A DNA stretch of 64,000 nt from Paenibacillus arenilitoris (GCF_014705655.1 NZ_JACXIY010000032.1:1-64000), one strand, 5' to 3'; counted from the stretch's first letter, positions 1 to 8,913 are shown. Notes: a model not told the origin generated them from the sequence alone. Numbers and translations: made by a program.

Positions 1-293
1 TGAGTTGATAGAAAACTGCGGATCGTCACTTCTGGATAATGAAGTTTCGCGACCTTTTCCCGACTGACCGGGCTATTCCAAGCTCCTCCTAATAAGGCAA
101 GAATATGGTCATTTATGTCTACAAATTTTTTGTTTTCAAAATATCCTTTGGGGTTGAATGTGGATGGCTCCAGTAGGTCATCTCCCATGTGAATACCTAG
201 GTGATGCAAGACACCTGCTGTTGCACTAGAACCTGCGCGATGAAGACTTAAAACAAGAAATAATTTATTCTCTTCAACCAATTCGAATACCAC
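1..293 (-). CDS. sulfotransferase family protein, N-terminal part (runs off the window)
   Basis: Only the N-terminal ~97 codons lie in the window. The reading frame shows FLVLSLHRAGSSATAGVL, the 5'-phosphosulfate-binding loop expected near the start of PAPS-dependent sulfotransferases, followed by GYFEN and a Gly-Gly-x-Trp segment typical of bacterial members. The family moves sulfate from PAPS to a hydroxyl, often on a sugar. It lies just downstream of an APS kinase on the same strand, which would make PAPS. The start is uncertain. GTG at 293 or TTG at 281 (with AAGGTGG upstream) are possible. An ATG at 333, overlapping the kinase stop as ATGA, leads into a natural-looking N-terminus only if one A is removed from a run of six, so a frameshift or sequence error is likely. 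Family is fairly sure; acceptor is unknown. Confidence 0.72.
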   Translation of the reverse strand, partial: MVFELVEENKLFLVLSLHRAGSSATAGVLHHLGIHMGDDLLEPSTFNPKGYFENKKFVDINDHILALLGGAWNSPVSREKVAKLHYPEVTIRSFLST

Positions 294-329
294 CTTCAGA
301 GGGTTTTTTCTTTATGTCTATTTCTACCG

Positions 330-869
330 TCATGGTTGTTCCACTTTAATATACTGGTGCTGCATTAAATAATGAATAATTATGGCTGCACTTTCATCCG
401 GTGCTTCGTTCTCTGTATCCAGGACGATATCAGGGTTTTCGGGTTCTTCGAAAGGATCGGAAATCCCGGTAAAACCGTGGATTTCTCCTTTCAATGCCTT
501 TTTATACAGACCCTTTACGTCCCTGCGGATGCATTCTGCCAACGAACATTTTACAAACACTTCAATAAATGAACTGATCTCTTGACGACAATAATCTCTC
601 ATATGCCGGTACGGTGTTATAAAGGATGCCAACACAATGACATCGTTACGGGTAAGCAGTTTAGCGACAAATGCAACTCTTTCAATGTTTTTTTGTCGGT
701 CTTCTTTTGAAAAACCTAAATCAGCGGTAAGTCTCTTGCGGACCTCATCGCCATCAAGTACTTCTACTCGAATTCCGTAGTTTATCAGTTCTGCCTCTAC
801 CAATCGGCAGATTGTCGTTTTTCCTGTGCCTGAGAGACCGGTAAACCAGACAGCAACACCTTTTTGCAA
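330..869 (-). CDS. cysC: adenylyl-sulfate kinase
   Basis: Phosphorylates adenosine 5'-phosphosulfate with ATP to give PAPS, the sulfate donor for assimilation or sulfotransfer. The 179 residues match the usual length. The P-loop GLSGTGKTT is at residues 11-19, DGDEVRKRL follows at about 39-47, then a FVKCS-type strand and the FTGISDPFEEPENPDIVLDT segment of the family. The start is TTG at 869, set by a near-perfect ribosome site (AGGAGGTGAT). No ATP sulfurylase or APS reductase is in view. The neighbour downstream is a sulfotransferase rather than a reductive gene, so I infer that this copy serves sulfation of a glycan or protein rather than cysteine synthesis. Confidence 0.92.
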   Translation of the reverse strand: MQKGVAVWFTGLSGTGKTTICRLVEAELINYGIRVEVLDGDEVRKRLTADLGFSKEDRQKNIERVAFVAKLLTRNDVIVLASFITPYRHMRDYCRQEISSFIEVFVKCSLAECIRRDVKGLYKKALKGEIHGFTGISDPFEEPENPDIVLDTENEAPDESAAIIIHYLMQHQYIKVEQP

Positions 870-1442
870 GTCAGATCACCTCCTACTAGGACCTGAAATA
901 AATTTTGTTGACTTAATTGTTGGCATCCAGAGGTATGCATAAACAAAATATAATGAATAAATAGTGTTCATTCGTTTCGACTTAGACGAAGCGTTTTGGA
1001 TTTATGACTTATTTTATTCAATAATAATCTAGAGTGTTTGTACGCTTGTCCGCGTGATAGAGAATAATCTATTAGTTTATAGAATTCCTGTAATTGAAAA
1101 TTCGAGTCGCTGGATGTTCCCTTGATACCCCAATCATCTGGGTTGGACAACAATTTTACCGATTATTACTTGCGCAATGAAATATACAAGTCACAAAAGC
1201 AGCTGGGACACGCATCACTTGAAACGACGAGGTTGGAAATAAACGGTACCTCTCTGGTGACTGAAGCTACGGCGCAACATTTTGCGTTACATCAAAACTT
1301 ACCTAGGTGGAGGCTTCCTGTAATTATGAAGTAATTTTATTTTCAACGGTGCTTTTCGTTTTTTATCCTCCCTTCAAGTAGCGCGCCCATGGGTTAGTGC
1401 ATATATTACCTATGACATTTCAGGTGGGAGAAGGAGAGGACA
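870..1442. other. intergenic region, no supported gene
   Basis: AT-rich spacer of about 570 bases between divergent cysC and the giant repeat gene. Two short open frames (968-1153 minus, 1122-1334 plus) overlap each other and lack good ribosome sites. The plus one contains LGHASLETT near 1203, which recalls the C-terminal box of tyrosine recombinases, but nothing around it supports an integrase. The last 60 bases carry the ribosome site GGAGAAGGAGAGG for the repeat gene, and CATATATTA at 1400-1408 resembles a sigma-K -10 element without a convincing -35. Confidence 0.6.
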
Positions 1443-4400
1443 ATGGCGAAAAGCAGAAAAGGGAAGAGCCCGAAAGGGCGCAAGCCGCTTTTTTATGTCG
1501 ATAATCCGAATACTTCCGAACTAAGTTGGCTTGAAGATACGAGCAAGAGGAAGAGCAGCATTACGACCTCGACAAAAAGAGCACCTGTAACGGAAGCTGC
1601 GGGAGCCGAGCAAGTCGCGACCATTTATGCAACGGCGACGGCGCCCGCGCTTGAGGAGGAGACCGGGCAACAAGCCGGGGATAGCAAGGCGGAAGGCCAG
1701 GACGAGGAACTGGAGGAGACGACCGGGCAGCTGGACGAATCATCCGTCGAAGGCGAAGAAACGGATGAGGCGATCGAAGAAATCACGCTCGAGGAGAAGC
1801 TGGAGAAGCTTGAAGAAAAGAAAGGTCCGGATAAGCCCGCGCCGATTATTTACACGGACGATATCACGGATCTGGCAATAACGACGGAGAAGCTCGCGCC
1901 GTCGTCGGTCGACGAGAGCAAGCTGGCGCCTGGCAGCGTCGTGCCCCGCGCGATCGCCGACTCCGCGGTCGAGCGGATTCATATCGCGGAGGGGGCGATC
2001 GATTCCACCAAAATCGCGCCCGAATCGATCACAGGCCAGCATCTGACGAAAAACTCGATCTCGGGCAGCAAAATTTTGGACCATTCGATCACCGGCGGAA
2101 AGCTTCAGGACGGCAGCATTACGTCCAATAAGCTGTCTAACCGTACGATCGACGCGACGAAAATCGCCGATGGTTCCATCGATACGAGACATTTGAAGCC
2201 GCTGCTAATTACGTCGGAGCTGCTCGATTTCGGATCGATTACATCCGAAAAGATAAAGAGCGGCGCGATTATGACGGAAAGCTTGGCGAACGAAGTCATC
2301 GACAATTCCAAGCTCGCCGAAGGAGCCGTAACCCATTCCAAAATTCGCGACGGCGCCGTTACGGGAGAAAAAATCGCCCCCGAAGCGATTGGTTCCAGCC
2401 ACTTGATGCCGGGCATTCTCACCTCCGAGCATATTGCCGACGGCAGCATTCAAGGCAAGCATTTGGCTCCCGGTCAAATTACGGCCGATCTTCTGGCGGA
2501 CGGCGCGGTGGAAACAAGGGCGCTAAGGAAGAGAGCCGTTCATTCGGAGCAGCTCGCGGAAGGCTCGGTCGGCTCCGGCCATCTGCAGGAGGGCTCGATT
2601 CAAAGCGCCCATATCAAATCGGGGCAAGTGTTAACCGACAAGCTCGGGGATCAGTCGGTGACCTCAGCCAAGCTGGCCGATCATTCGGTCACGACCATCA
2701 AGCTGGTCGATCATTCGATCACGCTGTCGAAGCTGTCGGATCAGAGCGTGAACGCCCAGAAGCTGACGAACGACTCGGTGCAAACCCAGCATCTCGGGCG
2801 CGGCAGCGTTACGTCCGATAAGATCGGCGAGGCGCAGGTGAAGCAGGAGCATCTGGCGGCCGATGCCGTCTCGGCGAAACAGATCGCGGCCGAAGCCGTC
2901 AAGCGCGAGCATTTGGCCGGCGGCATCGTCAACGAGGATAAGCTCGCGCCGCTCTCCGTTCGCGAAGAGCATATCGGCTATAATGCCGTGAATATGAGCC
3001 ACTTGGCCGACGAGTCCGTATCGCGGTGCAAGCTGACGGAAGGAGCGGTGGACGGATCGATTCTGGCGGATGCCGCGGTAGCGTCCCGGCATTTGGAGGA
3101 TGAGGCCGTTACGTTTCAGAAAATCGCGCCGGCTTCGATCCGCGAGTATCATTTTACGGCGGATTCGGTATCGGGCGAGGCCATTCAAAGCAAGTCGATC
3201 CAGGGCGGGCATTTGCAAAACCGGAGCATCAAAAAGCATCATCTGGCAAACGAAATCGTGGATACGGAGAAGCTTCAAGACGGAGCCGTAACGACCGGCA
3301 AATTGTCCCTGGGGGCCGTAACCGAGCGCATTATCGCGCCGGGGGTCATTTTCTCCCATCATCTCGCCGACCACGTCGTCAATTCGCTCAAGCTTTCGCC
3401 GGAATCGGTCACGACGGATAAGCTGGCCGATTTGAGCATCTCGACCGCCAAGCTGGCGGAAGGCAGCGTAACGTCCGACAAGCTTGCGCCGCAATCGGTT
3501 CAACCGGCCCATCTCGCGGATAAGTCCGTCAACTCGAAGCATGTGCAGGCCGACTCGATCGGGGCCGCCCATATTCAGAAGAAAGCGATCGCCGGCGATC
3601 ATCTGGCGGACCAGTCCATCGAAGCGAAGGCGATCGCGGACGGCGCCGTTACGACGGCTAAGCTGGCCGGCGGCGCGGTGCAGTCGAAGCAAATTTCGAA
3701 TGAAGCGGTGCAGAGCCGGCATTTGGCGAACGGATCCGTGCTAGGCATCCATGTGAGCGACAACAGCATTCACGGCATCCATCTGGTGAACGATTCGATT
3801 ACGGGAGAGAAGCTGACGGAAGGCAGCATCGGGGAGGCGCATTTGCAGCGGGGCTCGGTTAACGCCGAAGCGATTCGAAGCGAAGCCGTCAGAGCCGAGC
3901 ACCTGGCTCCCGGAGCGGTCGATTCCGGCCATCTCGCGGAGGCGTCGGTCGGTCCGATCCATCTGCAGCCGCAATCGGTGAACGCGGACCACCTGACCGC
4001 GGGCAGCGTCGGCGAGGCGTCGTTGATGGACGAATCGGTAACCCGGGCGAAGCTTGCGCTCGACTCGGTAGCGAGCGAGCATGTGCAGCTGGAGACGTTG
4101 TCCGGTAAGCATTTGAAGTCGGATACGATCCAAGGCTACCATATCCGCAAAGGAACGATTACGTCTTCGCATTTGGCCGGTGACGTGCTTACGTTCGAAA
4201 AAATCGCGGACAACAGCATTTTGGGCAGCAAAATCAAGCCGGGAACGATTGGTGCCGGACATCTGACCGTTCAGTCGGTAGGTCAGGACCAGCTCAAAGC
4301 CGGCAGCGTAACCGGCGAGAAACTGGTGCAGGACAGCGTGGGCACGAAGCATCTGGCAGATGGCAGCGTGACCGGGGAAAAGCTGGCGATCGGCAGCGTC

Positions 4401-7316
4401 GGGACCGCTCATTTGCAAGCGAAGAGCGTTACAGGGGAGAAGCTGGCGTCCGGTAGCGTCGGCGAGAAGCAGCTGGCGCCGGGCAGCGTGACGGAAGAGA
4501 AGCTTGCGCCAGGGAGCGTCGGAACGGAGCAACTCGCACCCGGGAGCGTGACGGGCGCAAAGCTTGCGCCAAGCAGCGTCGGAACGGAACAGCTGTCGAG
4601 AGGAAGCGTGACGGAAGAGAAGCTCGCATCCGGCAGCGTTGGAGCGGAGCAGCTGGCGTCCGGCAGCGTGACCGCGGAGAAGCTGGCATTCGGCAGCGTC
4701 GGCGAGGGACAGCTCGCATTCGGCAGCGTGAGCAGGGAGAAGCTGGCTTTCGGCAGCGTCGGCACGGCGCATCTGCAAGCCGGCAGCGTGAACGGCGAGA
4801 AGCTGGCGCCCGGCAGCGTCGGCGAAGAACAGCTGGCGGAAGGAAGCGTGACGGGGGCGAAGCTGGCGCCCGGCAGCGTCGGCGAAGAGCAGCTGGCGGC
4901 GGGAAGCGTAAGCGGGGAGAAGCTGGCGATCGGCAGCGTCGGCGAGGAGCATCTGCTAGCGGGCAGCGTGAGCGGCGATAAGCTGGCGCCCGGCAGCGTC
5001 GGCGAAGAGCAGCTGGCGTCGGGAAGCGTAAGCGGGGAGAAGCTGGCGACCGGCAGCATCGGCGAAGCGCATCTGCTCGCGGGAAGTGTAAGCAGGGTGA
5101 AGCTGGCACAAGGCAGCGTCGGCGAAGAGCAGCTGCTGGCCGGCAGCGTGACGGGCGAGAAGCTGGCGCCAGGCAGCGTCGGCGAGGAGCAGCTGAGCTC
5201 CTGCAGCGTAACGGTCGAGAAGCTGGCTCCCGGCAGCGTCGGCGCGCATCAGCTGGCGATGGGAAGCGTGACGGAAGAGAAGCTCGCTCCCGGCAGCGTC
5301 GGAACGGAGAAGCTGGCCGCCGCGAGCGTGACGCGCGAGCAGCTGGCGTTCGGCAGCGTCGGATCGGATCAGCTGGCACGGGGCAGCGTGACGGGCGAGA
5401 AGCTTGCGCTCGGCAGCGTTGGAGCGGAACAGCTTGCGAGGGGCAGCGTGACGGAGGAGAAGCTGGCGGCCGCAAGCGTCGGGGAAGAGCAGCTTGCCAA
5501 AGGCAGCGTAACGACGGAGAAGCTGGCTTACGGCAGCGTCGGCGAAGAGCAATTGGCCAAAGGGAGCGTGACGGGCGAGAAGCTTGCGCTCGGCACGGTC
5601 GGTTCGGAGCACCTGGCAGCCGGGTCCGTAACGGGCGCGAAGCTCGCGCTCGGCAGCATCGAGGCGGAACAGCTGGCCGCGGGAAGCGTTACGCGCGAGA
5701 AGCTGGCGTCCGGCAGCGTCGGTAAGGACCAATTGGCCATGGCGAGCGTGACGAGAGAGAAGCTGGCTTATGGCAGCATCGGCACGGACCAATTGGCGAA
5801 GGGAAGCGTGACCGGAGACAATCTCGCGCTCGGCAGCGTGGGCATGGGGCATTTGACGGCGGGGAGCGTGAGCGGCGAGAAGCTCGCACCCGGCAGCGTC
5901 GGCGCGGCTCACCTGGCAGCGGGCAGCGTGGGTACGGAAAAGCTGATCGCCGGCAGCGTCGGCAGGGAGCATCTGGCGGCGGGGAGCGTGGACGGCGAGA
6001 AGCTTGCGCCCGGCAGCGTCGGGACGGCGCATCTGACGGCGGAAAGCGTGAACGGCGAGATTCTCGCTCCCGGCAGCGTCGGCGCGAAGCAGCTGGCAGC
6101 CGGCAGCGTAACGAAGGAAAAGCTGACGACCGGCAGCATAGGCGCGGAGCATCTGGCGGCGGGAAGCGTGACGGAAGAGAAGCTCGCGTTCGGCATCGTC
6201 GGCACGGAGCATCTGTCCATGGCAAGCGTGACGCGGGAGAAGCTGGCCTATGGCAGCGTCGGCTCGGATCAGTTGGCCCGAGGCGGCGTGACGGAGGAGA
6301 AGCTGGCGTCCGGCAGCGTAGGGACGGAACAGCTGCAGCCCGGCATCGTCGGAACGGAGCATCTGACAGCGGGCAGCGTGACCGGGGAGAAGCTCGCAGC
6401 CGGCAGCGTGGGAGCTGAGCATCTGGATATGGCCAGCGTGACGCGGGAGAAGCTGGCTTACGGCAGCGTCGGTCCAGATCAGCTGGCAAACGGCAGCGTA
6501 AGCGGCGAGAAGCTCGCCATCGGCAGCGTGGGACCTGAGCAGCTGCAGAACGGCAGCGTAAGCGGTGAGAAGCTCGCCATCGGCAGCGTGGGACCTGAGC
6601 AGCTGCAGAACGGCAGCGTAATCGGAGAGAAGCTCGCAGCCGGCAGCGTGGGAGCTGAGCAACTGCAGGACGGCAGCGTAAGCGGGGAGAAGCTCGCAGC
6701 CGGCAGCGTGGGAGCTGAGCAACTGCAGAACGGCAGCGTAAGCGGCGAGAAGCTCGCAGCCGGCAGCGTGGGAGCAGAACAGCTGCAGAACGGCAGCGTA
6801 AGCGGCGAGAAGCTCACCATCGGCAGCGTGGGCACGGAGCATCTGGCAGTAGGGAGCGTGACAGGCGAGCAGCTCGCAGACGGCTCCATTACGGCCGAGA
6901 AGCTTGCGCCTGGTTTGCTTCAAACGGAGTTGTTCGCGCATGCCGGGCAAGCGGCGGAACCGCTCGCGGACGGCTCCGTAACGGGGCAGCATATCCGGAA
7001 AAATTCGATCGATCTTACCGCCCTGCAATTTGCGCCGGTTACAACCAACTCGGCTAGAGGCGCCGTCTTGCAGCAATTCGGCTTGCTGCCCTACGGCTTC
7101 GGCGCGCAGGATGAGCAGCTGCTGCTTACGCTGACCTTCGAGGAGCCGTACGCGGACAGCGATTACGTCTTGACCGTTACTGTCGATCACCCCGCTTGTT
7201 ATGCGGTTATTGATTCGAAAGCCGAGCATCAGGCAACGATCCTCGTGATCCGTACGAGAATCAGCCAGGAGCCGAAAGGAAGGCTGAACTGGATTGCCGT
7301 CGGCAAAGGCTTGTAA
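1443..7316 (+). CDS. giant tandem-repeat fibre protein with WIAG-like tail domain
   Basis: A 1957-residue protein. Residues 1-50 are basic (begins MAKSRKGKSPKGRK), about 70-130 are strongly acidic, and about 135-1860 are ten-residue repeats of the form GSVTGEKLAP / GSVGEEQLAx, with near-invariant Gly, Ser, Val and Leu and an alternating Lys versus Gln/His before Leu. The last ~90 residues form a non-repetitive domain ending LNWIAVGKGL, like the WIAG-tail proteins of Paenibacilli. No signal peptide, membrane segment or LPXTG is seen. Similar SVTxxKLAxGS repeats occur in phage tail fibres, where they form beta-helical rods, so I infer a rigid fibre whose C-terminal domain is a tip or trimerisation unit. 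Abundant Ser/Thr gives many possible O-glycosylation sites. Surrounding glycosyltransferases suggest a glycosylated spore-surface appendage; this role is inferred. Confidence 0.85.
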   Translation: MAKSRKGKSPKGRKPLFYVDNPNTSELSWLEDTSKRKSSITTSTKRAPVTEAAGAEQVATIYATATAPALEEETGQQAGDSKAEGQDEELEETTGQLDESSVEGEETDEAIEEITLEEKLEKLEEKKGPDKPAPIIYTDDITDLAITTEKLAPSSVDESKLAPGSVVPRAIADSAVERIHIAEGAIDSTKIAPESITGQHLTKNSISGSKILDHSITGGKLQDGSITSNKLSNRTIDATKIADGSIDTRHLKPLLITSELLDFGSITSEKIKSGAIMTESLANEVIDNSKLAEGAVTHSKIRDGAVTGEKIAPEAIGSSHLMPGILTSEHIADGSIQGKHLAPGQITADLLADGAVETRALRKRAVHSEQLAEGSVGSGHLQEGSIQSAHIKSGQVLTDKLGDQSVTSAKLADHSVTTIKLVDHSITLSKLSDQSVNAQKLTNDSVQTQHLGRGSVTSDKIGEAQVKQEHLAADAVSAKQIAAEAVKREHLAGGIVNEDKLAPLSVREEHIGYNAVNMSHLADESVSRCKLTEGAVDGSILADAAVASRHLEDEAVTFQKIAPASIREYHFTADSVSGEAIQSKSIQGGHLQNRSIKKHHLANEIVDTEKLQDGAVTTGKLSLGAVTERIIAPGVIFSHHLADHVVNSLKLSPESVTTDKLADLSISTAKLAEGSVTSDKLAPQSVQPAHLADKSVNSKHVQADSIGAAHIQKKAIAGDHLADQSIEAKAIADGAVTTAKLAGGAVQSKQISNEAVQSRHLANGSVLGIHVSDNSIHGIHLVNDSITGEKLTEGSIGEAHLQRGSVNAEAIRSEAVRAEHLAPGAVDSGHLAEASVGPIHLQPQSVNADHLTAGSVGEASLMDESVTRAKLALDSVASEHVQLETLSGKHLKSDTIQGYHIRKGTITSSHLAGDVLTFEKIADNSILGSKIKPGTIGAGHLTVQSVGQDQLKAGSVTGEKLVQDSVGTKHLADGSVTGEKLAIGSVGTAHLQAKSVTGEKLASGSVGEKQLAPGSVTEEKLAPGSVGTEQLAPGSVTGAKLAPSSVGTEQLSRGSVTEEKLASGSVGAEQLASGSVTAEKLAFGSVGEGQLAFGSVSREKLAFGSVGTAHLQAGSVNGEKLAPGSVGEEQLAEGSVTGAKLAPGSVGEEQLAAGSVSGEKLAIGSVGEEHLLAGSVSGDKLAPGSVGEEQLASGSVSGEKLATGSIGEAHLLAGSVSRVKLAQGSVGEEQLLAGSVTGEKLAPGSVGEEQLSSCSVTVEKLAPGSVGAHQLAMGSVTEEKLAPGSVGTEKLAAASVTREQLAFGSVGSDQLARGSVTGEKLALGSVGAEQLARGSVTEEKLAAASVGEEQLAKGSVTTEKLAYGSVGEEQLAKGSVTGEKLALGTVGSEHLAAGSVTGAKLALGSIEAEQLAAGSVTREKLASGSVGKDQLAMASVTREKLAYGSIGTDQLAKGSVTGDNLALGSVGMGHLTAGSVSGEKLAPGSVGAAHLAAGSVGTEKLIAGSVGREHLAAGSVDGEKLAPGSVGTAHLTAESVNGEILAPGSVGAKQLAAGSVTKEKLTTGSIGAEHLAAGSVTEEKLAFGIVGTEHLSMASVTREKLAYGSVGSDQLARGGVTEEKLASGSVGTEQLQPGIVGTEHLTAGSVTGEKLAAGSVGAEHLDMASVTREKLAYGSVGPDQLANGSVSGEKLAIGSVGPEQLQNGSVSGEKLAIGSVGPEQLQNGSVIGEKLAAGSVGAEQLQDGSVSGEKLAAGSVGAEQLQNGSVSGEKLAAGSVGAEQLQNGSVSGEKLTIGSVGTEHLAVGSVTGEQLADGSITAEKLAPGLLQTELFAHAGQAAEPLADGSVTGQHIRKNSIDLTALQFAPVTTNSARGAVLQQFGLLPYGFGAQDEQLLLTLTFEEPYADSDYVLTVTVDHPACYAVIDSKAEHQATILVIRTRISQEPKGRLNWIAVGKGL
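1860..7010 (+). repeat. 30-bp/60-bp coding tandem repeat array
   Basis: About 170 units of 30 bp, paired into 60-bp units because odd and even repeats differ (SVTGEKLA versus SVGxEQLA). Units before about 4260 are diverged, those from about 4300 to 6480 are similar, and those from about 6480 to 6840 are nearly identical at the DNA level. The array opens long antisense frames, which are artefacts of the regular period and high GC. Confidence 0.93.
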
Positions 7317-7326
7317 AACGAAAATC

Positions 7327-7370
7327 GAGGATTCGAACGCGGAACTCCGGCCGCGTCCGAATCCTCTTTT
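7327..7370 (+). terminator. Rho-independent terminator after the fibre gene
   Basis: Inverted arms GAGGATTCG and CGAATCCTC with a GC-rich inner stem (ACGCGG/CCGCGT) are followed by TTTTC. It starts 10 bases after the stop codon. Confidence 0.8.
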
Positions 7371-7496
7371 CGATGCCGTCCTTTTGCGGATTATTGATTC
7401 GATACCTGTACGATTGCCCGTTGCGTATGCCCGTTCCCCACATATGATGAGGTGAAAGCCTGCTCGATCATATGACGAAACGGAGAGATCAGCTTT

Positions 7497-8849
7497 ATGA
7501 GACGAACAAAAAGAAAAAGCGGACGTCTCAACAGGGCAACGGGCTCGCTTGCACAAGCGAATAGACGGTTGGCGAGCTACGACCTGGGCGTCGGCGAAGG
7601 GTATAAACAGGGCTTGCAGGCGGGCTTTTCGTGCTTCGATTCTCATTTTGAAGGGACCAGCATCATTATTCCGAGCTTCAACGAGGTCGATGCCGTTAAG
7701 CGCTGCATTGAAGAAATTACGGAGCACACCGAGCTTCCTTACGAAATTATCGTGATCGATTACGGCTCGACGGACGGCATCGAACATTATTTGAACCGGC
7801 TGGACGGTCAAGTGCGGTATCGGCTGATGCCGCCGGAAACCGGCTACGCCGGCGCCGCGAACCGCGGTTTTATGATGGCCAAAGGGACGACGATCGCTCT
7901 GCTTGACAGCCGGGTCATACCGACCGATAACTGGCTTGGCCACATGCTGGCATGCCTGCAAAGCAGCGATAAGATCGGCTTGGTCGGGCCGGTATCGAAC
8001 GGGCTTGGCGGCGCGCAGCGGAGGGAGCGTCCGGAGGCATCGATCGTAGAGGAGCATTTGCCGGAAGAGGAATACTGCGAAAACGACGCGGCGAAATGGA
8101 CGATCGTCGAGCGGTTGTCCAGCACCTGCCTGCTGTTTCGGAGAGAACTTCTGGGCTTGGCAGGTTATTTCGACGAAGGCTGCCAGGCCGCTCCGTACGA
8201 GGTCGATGATTACGGACATCGGCTCAAGCTGCTGGGGCTTTCCCTCGTGTGCGCGGAAGATGCGTACGTGAACATCGCCGTCGAAGAATTTAACGCATAT
8301 AGCGGAATGACGGACGAATCGTCCAAGGATACGAGAATTTATTACTCGAATAAGTGGAATGCGCTTAAACGGTTGCTTGCTTCGGAGCCGACCGCGCAAA
8401 TCTCCGAGCTTGACATTGGCCGGCAGCGGGGACTAAGCGCCTATTATCCCCAGTCCATCGTCGTCGCCGGGTTGGGAGGCGCGGTTTATTGGATCGAGAA
8501 CGACCGCAAAAGACCGGTGGAGGGCGAATGGAGAGGCCCCCTTGTCCGGTTGTCCCAACCGGACCTGAAGCGCTGGCCGGTCGGAGAGCCGATCCAAGCG
8601 GCCGACGTGCTCCGCAGAACAGGGAACGCCGAAGGCCTCCCGGACGAGTTGGACGGCATGTTCTACGAACAGCCGGACGGCAGCTGCTATTATATCGAGA
8701 AAGGAAGAAGAAGACCGTTCATTAACCGGTATGCGGCAGAGACATGGTGCCTGTCCGGCCGAACGCAACCGGAACCTTCGGAAGATTTTGACGCCTTCCC
8801 CTTAGGACTGCCGATCGTGGCGCCTACTCTAGTCCGACAAGCATTATAG
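7497..8849 (+). CDS. family 2 glycosyltransferase with GYxxG tag and degenerate active site
   Basis: 450 residues. Residues 1-25 are Arg/Lys-rich, 28-44 hold the glycine-aromatic helix YDLGVGEGYKQGLQAGF, about 53-300 form a GT-A fold of family 2 (TSIIIPSFNE, then IVIDYGSTDG), and about 310-450 form a C-terminal domain with two repeats of the type YWIENDRKRPVEG. The paralogue at 18071-19390 has the usual LNNDT and EDVD metal and catalytic motifs, whereas here the matching positions read LLDSR and EVDD, so activity may be altered or lost. The ribosome site GGAGAGATC precedes the ATG. It is the first gene after the fibre gene and leads into four small genes. Probably acts on, or is carried by, the fibre; target sugar unknown. 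Confidence 0.85.
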   Translation: MRRTKRKSGRLNRATGSLAQANRRLASYDLGVGEGYKQGLQAGFSCFDSHFEGTSIIIPSFNEVDAVKRCIEEITEHTELPYEIIVIDYGSTDGIEHYLNRLDGQVRYRLMPPETGYAGAANRGFMMAKGTTIALLDSRVIPTDNWLGHMLACLQSSDKIGLVGPVSNGLGGAQRRERPEASIVEEHLPEEEYCENDAAKWTIVERLSSTCLLFRRELLGLAGYFDEGCQAAPYEVDDYGHRLKLLGLSLVCAEDAYVNIAVEEFNAYSGMTDESSKDTRIYYSNKWNALKRLLASEPTAQISELDIGRQRGLSAYYPQSIVVAGLGGAVYWIENDRKRPVEGEWRGPLVRLSQPDLKRWPVGEPIQAADVLRRTGNAEGLPDELDGMFYEQPDGSCYYIEKGRRRPFINRYAAETWCLSGRTQPEPSEDFDAFPLGLPIVAPTLVRQAL

Positions 8850-8861
8850 GTCACTCATAGA

Positions 8862-8889
8862 ACCACCATTATCGGCAGCGCATATGCTG
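8862..8889 (+). promoter_or_regulatory. candidate sigma-K promoter
   Basis: AACC, then 17 nt after its AC, then CATATGCTG, eight of nine matches to CATAnnnTA. It lies 24 bases before the next start codon. The match is moderate, so this is tentative. Confidence 0.35.
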
Positions 8890-8913
8890 TAAGAGCGGAA
8901 AAAGGAGGTTGCC

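Noticed and set aside
330-869. Sulfate assimilation operon
   Set aside because: Only APS kinase is present; the next gene is a sulfotransferase and no reductase or sulfurylase is in view.
968-1153. 61-codon minus-strand gene upstream of cysC
   Set aside because: No ribosome site, no recognised family, and overlap with another equally weak frame.
1122-1334. Integrase remnant suggested by LGHASLETT
   Set aside because: Only nine residues fit; there is no catalytic Arg, His or Tyr context and no attachment site nearby.
1400-1408. Sigma-K promoter for the fibre gene (CATATATTA)
   Set aside because: The -10 matches but nothing at 16-17 nt upstream resembles the -35, so it was not listed as a promoter.
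1860-7010. CRISPR-like array because of regular 60-bp spacing
   Set aside because: The whole unit repeats with no variable spacers, and it is read through as one protein frame.
4956-8399. A 1147-codon open frame on the minus strand across the fibre gene and the next glycosyltransferase, and other long antisense frames
   Set aside because: It mirrors the 30-bp repeat and GC-rich codons, crosses two real plus-strand genes and their terminator, and has no ribosome site or domain.
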